Assembly (NCBI RefSeq): GCF_902459465.1
Contig: NC_047063.1
Span: 8,059,343-8,123,342, forward strand
Reading direction: 5' to 3'
Origin: Asterias rubens
Taxonomy: Eukaryota > Echinodermata > Asteroidea > Forcipulatida > Asteriidae
Length of the DNA stretch: 64,000 nt
The position numbers and the translations under genes were made by a program. The notes under the pieces are model-generated. The model searched no databases. It saw only the letters and a list, made by a program, of their open reading frames with translations, and was not told the origin of the DNA. Below are positions 1 through 10,000 of the stretch, piece after piece (position 1 is the stretch's first letter; every line of letters starts with the position of its first letter).

Positions 1-1012
1 AGTACTCTGATTAGGTATGGTTGTTGGGCAGCTCAGTTTTAAACTAATATTTGATTGACATGGTCAGGCCAAGTGACATGGGAGAGACAGACACATGGTA
101 TCTGCGACAATGTTGGAACAAATTGCATGGGATACGCTATGTTTCTGTAAAAATATTGGACTTGCGCACTTGGATCAGTCTTGAGACCTTTCCTTTGTTG
201 ATTTAAACAAACTTTGCTGGTTGGCATGGACGTCCAACATGATGGCAAAACATTCAGTTGTGTTGTGCCCAAATTCAGCATTTCTGCAATTTTCAATGAA
301 ACAAAGATAAATCCCATGATTGGTTGCTTTGTTTCCAAACAAATTCAACAATATTTTTGAATATTTGTGTAACATTACTACAATCGTGCCTACTTGGCTT
401 TGCATAATATGGCTTCCCATAGTTTTCCGACCTTGTTTTGGCAAAAACTCGGGCTGTGACGTTGCAATAATTTATAACATCCATGGAGGAAGAACAGCAA
501 GAGTGGCGATAAATTTGACGCTAATTCGGGATGTGCATTGACATGAACTCAATCCATGAGCACTTAATGAAGGTTAGTCTGGGGGTGTGCATGTCATAAT
601 GAATACATGAAGTATGTCTCACATAATGGTGTATGCCTTGCAGGATGAAAATACTATGTTTAGTATGGATGTAACATGTACTCTCGTAACGTAAAAGAGT
701 GATAAACCACTCATTTTTTCCACCATACCACTCTTGCAAAGAGCCATATGGCAGTCAACTCTTTTGAGAGTAAAGGACGGGTACTTTCAACTCAATTTAG
801 AGTGAAGATTGTACCGGTTTAACTCAAAAAGAGTGACACAGATAAATAGAAAAAAAGCAAGTTAATAGTACAGTTTACTAGCCCAGTTGGCTGTTTTACA
901 TAAAGTGCAAGGCCTGGTAGATGATTTTTGTTAAGAGGTTTGCTCCTTCCAAATGTATGTTTCTGTTTTCTTGTTTCTTATGACTGATTTTTTTTCTTTC
1001 TTGTGTTTATAG

Positions 1013-1074
1013 GTGTAGATGCCAGACTGAAATTCAGTATCGAGCCCCTCCCAGGAAAAAGAGCCTTTCGTCAG
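1013..1074 (+). CDS. TBC1D30: TBC1D30 exon a (first exon in window)
   Basis: Acceptor AG at 1011-1012 and donor GTAAAT at 1075. The first two bases finish a glycine codon, then VDARLKFSIEP, the conserved block just before the TBC domain. Earlier exons are not in the window, and I saw none in 1-1012. Confidence 0.85.
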
Positions 1075-4000
1075 GTAAATGTTATTGATAAATGTTAGCT
1101 TAGAGAAAGAATGTTGCCTCGCCACATGAAACAAGTTAAGAGTGCCCACATTTAGTTGACCCATGATTGATCACTGACCAGCAACAAACATGCGTAGTGA
1201 CGCTTGAACCTATGGTCTGGATTAAGAATAAACCACTGACCTTAAAGCTTCTTAATACCCTGTATTAAGTGCTGTTTAAATGCATGCTATAATTATTATT
1301 ATTCTTAAACCATAATTAAGGTCAGATTAATGAAGACATGTCCGATTGAGACGTGTAGACCCCCATCTTGTAGATCTCCTGGGAGAGATAGCGTTTGTGT
1401 CAAGACATTGCATTTATTTGCGCTAAGAATTAATGAAGCGTACCATACCCCTCTGCTTCAAGTTTGATTAAATACTATCGAACAAAGAGGTGTCAGGTGT
1501 GGCTATAAAATTGGTTTGAAACGTGGCATATTCATTTGGTGCTCAATATGTAGCGTGGTGTGCCTCTTCTTATGTAAAGGGACATTATTACATGAACTTT
1601 GGTGTCGAACAATAACAAATACTACATATTTGATACTACTTTGGGGTGTTAAATTAAGTTAAAAAAATAAATTATAATACATATTGGAAATTAAGTTTCT
1701 GTAAGTATAGAAGTATTGTACATCACCTATAAGTATGTCATGACGATTTTATAACATGTATATTATTTTTTTTAAATAAGATTACTCACAGGTCTTAGAA
1801 AATATTCATGACACTGTATTTTTAATCAAACCCTTGTAATAATGAACCATTTTGTAGAGTGCATATCACAATCACAGAGAAGTCCCTATGCGCTTTGAGA
1901 TGAAAACAAAAGAGAAGTAAAAGTTAATAGAGATGTGAAGTAAATACAAAAGCAAAATCGAACAAAGAGGTGTCAGATGTGGCTATTAAATTGGGTTGAG
2001 ACGTGGCATATTCATTTGGTGCTCGATATGTAGCGTGGTACCTTTTCATTCTAATAGAATCTAAAGAAACACTTTTGATGTGTTATTCCATTCTGACTAA
2101 TCATTTCTTTCCAACCCTCTCAGTGGTACGACGCCTTACGTGCGGTAGCCAGACTCCCCAAAGGGCTCCCTCATGAGTTTCGTAAGTCGGTGTGGCTAAG
2201 TTTAGCCAATCGTCATATCAAACATCTGAAGTTGGACTGGCCGAAAACAGTGAGGTTTACGTTCAATGATCGAAGCAACCCGGACGACGACACCCTCGGA
2301 GTCCAGATTGTTAAGGTATGTCTCATTCTTGGGCCATATCTGAATTGGCGTTTACAGCTATGGCTACAGCTGCTATGCTATTTGGTGTTGCTAAGGACTT
2401 CATATTGACCCATTTTAGGGACGTCATCATCAGAATAATCTTGCCAACCAAAATGGTGAGCGTGGCACAGTCGCCGCGTGTGACGTGCGTGCAAGGGGTC
2501 AATACCTCAACGCATGATGACTTAGAATTCTAGCTGTAGCCCTAGATGTAGCTGCCAACTCGGACACAGCCTTAGTGTCAAACAACACAATGGCGTTAGT
2601 GTTTATCTTCACTCAAAGATGGTTACTCAATATGGGTACTCAAAATGATTACTCACGATAGTAACTCATGTAAGATGGGAACTTAAGATGGTTGTTCAAA
2701 AGAGTTACACAAGATGGTAACTTAATTAGTCGGGCCCATATGCTTCGTTTTTGAAAAAACAAGGGCACCAAGGCATTTTCAGGGGGCCTGAAGTTTAAGG
2801 CCTGATATTACTAAATTCAAGATGGTAACTCAAGACTGTTATTCAAGATGATTGCTCAAGTTGTTAGCTCAAGATGGTTACTCAATTTAGTTACTCAATA
2901 TGGTTACTCAAGATTGTAACTTGAGATGGTAGCGCAATATGAATGCTCAATATTATTATTCAACATGGTTACTCAAGATGGTCACTCAAGACTGTTATTC
3001 AAGATGGTTACTCAAGACAATGACTAGAGCAAGCTAGTCAAAACGTTGAGACCAATTTAAGATCTAACTCCACGGTAGTACAGTTAATTACGATCCCATA
3101 AGCTGAAGTAGTAGTCCCAGCCTATTTCTATACCATCCGCCCCGGTAAAAGTTTATTAGCAGGACAGTTCTTTTCAGAACTGAGAAGTCTCCTGAACCCC
3201 CAAACAATCTACTTCGCGGTAGTAGAATAAAGAAAGACCGTTCTTTAAGAACAAACTCTACCTGGCAAGTAGATACACACATGGTGTTACCGCAAACCGA
3301 ATATATATTGATACCTCACCATGTAATGCCTCAAATCCTACATAGTTACTCAAGTTGTTAGCTCAAGGTGTTAACTTGATACGGCTACTCAATATGGTTT
3401 CTCAATGTGGTTACTCAAGACAGTAACTCAATCATGGACTCTTACATTTAAGTTAGAAGGATAAAAATAGTTCTCAAGACAGTAACTCAATTTTGAAATC
3501 GTGGACTCTTAAGTTAGAAGGAAAAAAAATAGTACCAGAGTTTGGATAATCTTTGACATGGCTTTGTGATTGTTTACAGGATTTACATCGTACAGGTTGC
3601 AGTGGTTTCTGTGGTCAGGATGCTGAAGATGATCGTGTTGTACTCAAGAGGGTCCTCTTAGCTTATGCTCGTTGGAATAAAGCCGTTGGGTACTGTCAAG
3701 GATTCAATGTACTGGCTGCATTCATACTTGAGGTTATGGAACGAGTGGAGGACGATGCGTTAAAGGTCAGTGTTGTTTGTAATCCTACGATTAACACAGT
3801 GCTTAAAGTTGACTTAATGGTTTGATTGCATACATTTTTAACGTGGAAATCTCTCAGCATACATCAAGATGTTATTGTGTCGTTCAAGATGATTGTACAA
3901 GGGAGACTTCCTCTTAGGACTGTTGATATAACTTCTGAAGCCCTCCATCACCGCAGTGATCCAATATTATTTTAACATGGAGTGTACTTGAAGTGTATTA

Positions 4001-7000
4001 TGTCTTTTAAAACGCCTTCACGATGACATTGGTAATTTTTAAGCAAACAAATTTTCTAGAAGCTTTTAAAAAAGGAAAAACGAAATGTTGGGAAAATATG
4101 TTATAATTTTTTTTACCTTTACACTGATGTGTTTTAAGCACTGAATACTCTGTACTTTCCAGATTTCAACAGGCAAATCACTGGGTTGTGAACAAAAATC
4201 CACAGGCAAATCACTGGGGTGGGATTTGAACCCCCAGACCTTTGCATTGCTAGAGCGGGGCCCAATTTCATGGCTCTGCTCCGAATTCTTCCTTACAATA
4301 TGTACATTCTCTGCTTACTTGCAAGCGCCAAATTTTTGCACTAGCTTTGTAACACAAGACAAAATCTGCCGCTAACCCATGAAATATGCTTGACGTAAGC
4401 AAAGCATTCCCTGCTTCCGCAAGTGCCAATTCTTTGCTTATAGTAAGCTGAACCATGACATTGGGCCCGGATGTCTTGTAAAAGTTGGACCATTATAACT
4501 CAATCTGAAACTGAAGGTCTTTTTTTCCCCCTCTATTCATAAAACCAGGTGATGATATTCCTCATTGATCACGTGCTGCCAGACAGTTACTTTGCTAATA
4601 ACTTGAGGGCGCTCTCCGTGGACATGGCAGTGTTCCGTGAGCTGTTGCGCTTCAAGCTACCAGAGTTGGCTCAGCACCTTGATAAACTCCAGAAGACTGC
4701 CAATGATGGCATGTCAGGTAAGGCTAAACATGTTGTCACTAGAGTTGTTCTAAGGCCTTGTCACACAAGGCAACTTTTACAGACAACTTGGAGGCTAGCC
4801 TTAGTAACTGACGTCACACCTCAAGGCTTGTTAATTGTCAGAAACCACACTTGCATGGCCGTCCGAGTCTGTACAAATGTACATTTGACCTCCTATTTCA
4901 GTGCTCTTAATAGTGAGGGTTGACTGTGGTGTGTTGTGTCTGAGCAAGTGCACTGTACTCAAGTTTTGGTGTTTCCGATCAGCAGAGTATGGGTTCAAGT
5001 CCTGGTCTTGACACTTGTATCCTTGAGCAAGACACTAAACCATATTGCTGTGTCCTTTGGACTGGAAGTAAAGTGCTTTACTTCCAGTCCAGAGGACATA
5101 GCAATAATGGTCCTGTGTATTGTTGACACTTCACCATGATGCTTCATCCTATGGATGGGACGTTAAGCTGTTGGTACTGTGTGTTTTGAAATGGACATAA
5201 AGATTTGTCGCTAAGAGAAGGGGTTTGCCCTGGTGTTTCTAGCAGTAGCTGCTGAATGAGCCACAGCACCTTGTAAACTTTTATAGGGTGTTACATAAAT
5301 AGTTTTCATAATTGAAAAACGTGAAAATCTGTCTGGAAATAAATGATAGCCGCTTTCAGACGGCAATAGATAAATCACTTTATTAAAACTAGTTCTTATA
5401 AATAAAGGAATAAAGTGATTACCTTTTGTTTTCTTGTTTATTCTTCACTTTTAGGAAGCTATGAGCCACCGTTGACCAATGTCTTCACCATGCAGTGGTT
5501 TCTCACCCTGTTTGCAACCTGTCTTCCCAAGTCCTTAGTACTCAGGGTATGGGATAGCATCTTCTTGGAAGGCTCTGAGATTCTGTTACGGGTTGCCTTG
5601 GCTATATGGGCCAAGCTTGGAGAGTAAGTACAAATACCTTGTAATTTTTGAGAGGGCATTTTAATGAATGCTGAAAGCCATTTTAGTCTTAGCTTAAGGA
5701 CAATCTTAACCACTTTGCGTGGATGATGCAAAATTTACGCATTTTTTTTAGGCAGGCATTTTTTAAGCATACTTTATTTTGCCACTCGTTTAAACAGCTG
5801 ACGTGTTCATTCCATTCTGTTGCGTGCGCAGGCATGCATCTACTGTGCTGCACTTCCTTTCACCTCGGAGAGGGACAGAAGGTACTGGAAATCATGCTCC
5901 CTATGATCCTTTTCACAGGGGTTAGTGTATGACCCCTAATTTCAGACCTTTGTCTTGTTGTAGTGCGCTGGTACAAGTATCTTTTCAAAATTTACCCAGT
6001 CAGTTTCCCTTGTTGCTTATTCCTAGTTCACATGAGTTGCCATGCAAGTCTCAAACCCAGACTCCTTTCTGATACATATTTGTTTCTTTACAGTCGATTG
6101 ATTGAAATAGATAGTGCTGATGAGTTTTATAGCACCATGGGCCAACTGTGTAATCAGATGCTGAAGGGAAACATCATTGAAGGAGATGAACTCATTCAGG
6201 TAATCATTCGTTTGTTCTTTTTTTGTTTTTCTTTAAAGGGTTTGGGTACTTTTTGTACGACACAAAACACAAACTTCCACAGATGTACATTTAACTTACA
6301 CAGTTTGAAGATAATGGTGGTAGAAAGCTTCCCTTAAAATGTTACTTGCTGAGGTGTTGTAAATTTTGAGAGGCGAGTTAAACAATTTTCATCTCAGTGA
6401 GACGAAAATTAAGAAGTAACTGTAAATACTTAATAGTAAACTTGCGAATGCAACCATGTGTAAGATCTCTTTGAGGGAGTGTTGGCTCTGAAAAGAGCCG
6501 GTGTTTAGTCTCCCGTTTCAAACAGTATACTCTGCTTGTCTTCAGGAGACAAAAGTTATTTTAGCATGTACAATGGACTAATGCTACTCTCCTAAAAACA
6601 TTATACAATTGCTGCACGCTGTGACGGGGTTCATAGCGTTTTGTACACTCGAGGGGGAAAATGGCACCCGAGGCGAAGCCGAGGATGTCATTTCCCCTCG
6701 AGGGTGTACAAAACCCATGGACCCCAGTCACAGCGTGCAACAATTGTTTTGTTATACCTTTGTTTAGGTGTTATTCCTCTTCTCGAAGTTCTGTTGTCAT
6801 CTTCAAACTTTATTACGATGAACTTTTCATTGTTTAATAAGCAGACGAACAAGAAACAATTCCCTCGAACCCGCGGTTGTTTCGTACACAGAGCTGGAAA
6901 TCGACCAACGCTGGGAACGATCAAGGTGATGTACACTGGTGTACATCACTTTTCATGTTACCCGGCCCTTTGAGCCATGTAACATACGTTTTTGTTGCGC

Positions 7001-10000
7001 GTCACATGATTGGTTCTCAACCAATCAAATTTCACAGTTTGTTACCGAGGTATAACAATGCTCTGCAACGCTCTGTGATTTTCACTCCCCATAATTGCTT
7101 TGTAAAAACATTGGGAAGGTAGTGTATTCTGTTCGACCAGCCATGCTTAGCAGAAATCAGCAGGATACCAGTCTCAAATTGTACATGTGACATGGTATTT
7201 GGGCTGGTAAACTTGATCTGTTCTTAAGCGGCTCTGTGAAATTGGGCCCTGATCTTAAAATCTACTATTGTTGTGCAGAAATTAATTTTTAAGACTGACA
7301 TCATAAAACATTGATATCCACAGACGATCTACTCCATGGCGCCGTTCCCTTTTCCTCATCTAAACGAGATCCGAGAGAAGTACATGTTCAGCATCACCCC
7401 CTTCTCCCCGCTGGGACCCCTCCCCGAGAAGTCCGATGGAGGGGGCGGGGCTGGAGGTGGCAGTAAGCGCAGAGGGGGTAAGAAGGAAGGAGGGAAGAGT
7501 GACGAGGAGGCTGATATGGATGAGGATGAGATGATGGTGACGTGTTTCACAAGTCTGTTCCCGATGCCGACGTCGCCGGCCAAGGGACGGCTAGAAGCAG
7601 GTAAATGTTCTGTGCTGATTCTCCTGTTGACTGTCTGGGAGTTTAGAATGTGAACAAGATTCCTAAATAGTTCCTGTTCCCGCCTTAGCGTACCACCAAG
7701 CCAAGCCCAACTACCAGTGAATCTCCAACAAGGCAGTACTTGCAGCGCCGTAGCTAGGACTTTTTCAGTGGGGGGGGGGGCATTTCCCTAAGTTTGGTTG
7801 GGGGGGGGGCAGGGGAGTGGGTTTGTCAGTGGGGGTGGGGGATATGCTTTTATTTTAGAAGGGGTACGCTGCAGGGGGCCACATCCTCATATGGCATTTG
7901 TGGCATGCCCTATTGCAATCGTTCATTACTCTTTAGTTATACAAAGATGCATTTTTCCTTCCTTTTTTTTTAATTTTTGTGACTATTGCAATTTGTACAG
8001 GGGTGATTGGACTGAAAATTTGTGTGCCCCCAGGTCCCACCTTGGCTAGAGCTCTTCGTTTTCTACAAAGTGCTGGATGCTTATGTGACAACAGAACAAA
8101 CAAAAAACTTCATTGCTCAAGCTCAAACAAGTATCACAAATCTGTTCCTCTCCTTCGCTTTCACTCAGCCTCTCAAGCCCGGTTCATACTTACTGCGAAT
8201 GCGAATGTTGACGTCACAAATTCGCAACGAAAAATTTTGTAGCAGTTCAACTTTGCTCGACTCACTTGCGAATATCGCTGCGAAAGGAGGGTTGTGACGT
8301 CAAAATCACGTCATGTTCGCTTCGCATTCGCATTCGCAGGAAGTATGAACCGGGCTTCACGATCACAGTCGTCAAATACATCAGCTGGAAGAGATTCAAG
8401 TTGTGTTTCTTCCTCTTTATCCTGGGTATACAGTTTTTTATTTAGATGCTATTTGATCTTTTTTCAATGTGCAGGTGATAAATTTGAGCAGTCATCAGCG
8501 AGTCCCAGTGATATAACCCGCGCCAGTCCAGGGGCTTACGGAGCTAGTAGCAGTGAAGATTCGTCGGGTCAGCGATTGTCAACATCGATATTAGAAAGGA
8601 TGAATATGGATATCTATGCATTAAAGAAACAGTACTGGAGAATACAGAGGCGCCAACAAAAGGCCCATGTCATCTATGGCTCTGGGAACAAGGAAGATGA
8701 TAGAGGTTGGTTATTGTTATTATTATTATTATTATTAATTTTGGTTTTACCCATATACTTTGATGTGTGTTAGCACTGTATACTCCAGAGCTAACACACA
8801 TCTGTGTATATGGGTAAAACCAAAATTAAGATTCTTTATCCCCGATGCAAATTTTCATCTATCATTATTATTGTTTCATTTTATCACAGCATGCATAATA
8901 AAGAGAAAAATTTTCTTTTGTGCCAGTAGCTCCTCGTGTCGGGCTACGTCTGATACCCCGTATCCTAAAGCTCGGTTAATACTTGCTCTGCACCACATGA
9001 GTGTTTCGCAGGAGTTGCGAATTATTTGTTGCAAATTTGTGACATCAAAATTCGTATCGCATTCGCAGGAAGTATGATCTGGGCTTTAGATCTCAAGGGT
9101 CTTTTACAGGATCCTTGTTGTTCCCAAAAGCACCGCCTTCCGTATGAGATCTACCCGGTCACAGTTGTCCCTTGTTTCCCAATGGTGTCAAGTGCTCAAA
9201 CCGCCACAGGGACTACCTTTCACTTTCACTCGTAAAATCTTCTGAAGTTCCCTGGCCAGGGGTCAATTTCACAAAGAGTTAACACCAGTCTTATCTTGAG
9301 TTAGGACGAGTAACTCGTCCTAACTTAGGACTAGCCATCAGTTTTTAATATTTCCTAGGACTAGTCCTAAGTTAACTCTTTGTGAAATCGACCCCAGTAA
9401 CGCTTCTCTGATTCTCTTTTTGGTGCATAAAACTAATATCTTTTCACATAACCACATTGAAAGTGAAATGTTCTCAAAGTGCCTTATACTATCGAAAGCT
9501 GCTCTAGGCTTCTAACCAATAGTCTTTATTGTCATTAATTTTAAGAGTGATTACCAAACGTATACCACCTTCCCTCTAAAAGGCTGTTCAAGAGGATTTA
9601 CAGATAGTCCGTGAATAAATTGATGATATTATTTTTCCTGCAGGACGAAGACACAAGGAACCCAAGAGATCCTTCTCTACAAGTTTAGATTCTCCGTCTG
9701 CGATTAATCACCTACTCATAGGAAAACATGGTAAGGAACTAGTCTCAATAGACCTTTTCGCAAATACCGGGGCGCGCGCTTAAAGCTTGGAATTAGGTGC
9801 ATTGTGGTCTAGCTGGTATCCAAATTTGATCCATATATATCCCACAATGCACCTCATTCCACAGTCTGCGCTTGTTTAGGTAACAATAATGAAACTGTGT
9901 AGATAGTGTTCTTGTAATTTTGATTCCGGTCTTGTCACAAATGCTCTAGTCCGGTGAAAGTTTTGAGCGACAAACCCTGAAGTTTTGTGGGTTTTTTTTC

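Noticed and set aside
39..1012. Open frames at the window start
   Set aside because: Short, overlapping on both strands and without recognisable sequence; probably TBC1D30 intron or upstream DNA.
2600..3510. Possible CRISPR-like array
   Set aside because: Units are short, variable and lack regular unique spacers; the genome is eukaryotic.
8022..8297. Open frames over 8175-8357
   Set aside because: They cross a foldback repeat inside a TBC1D30 intron and are not near any phase-compatible exon.
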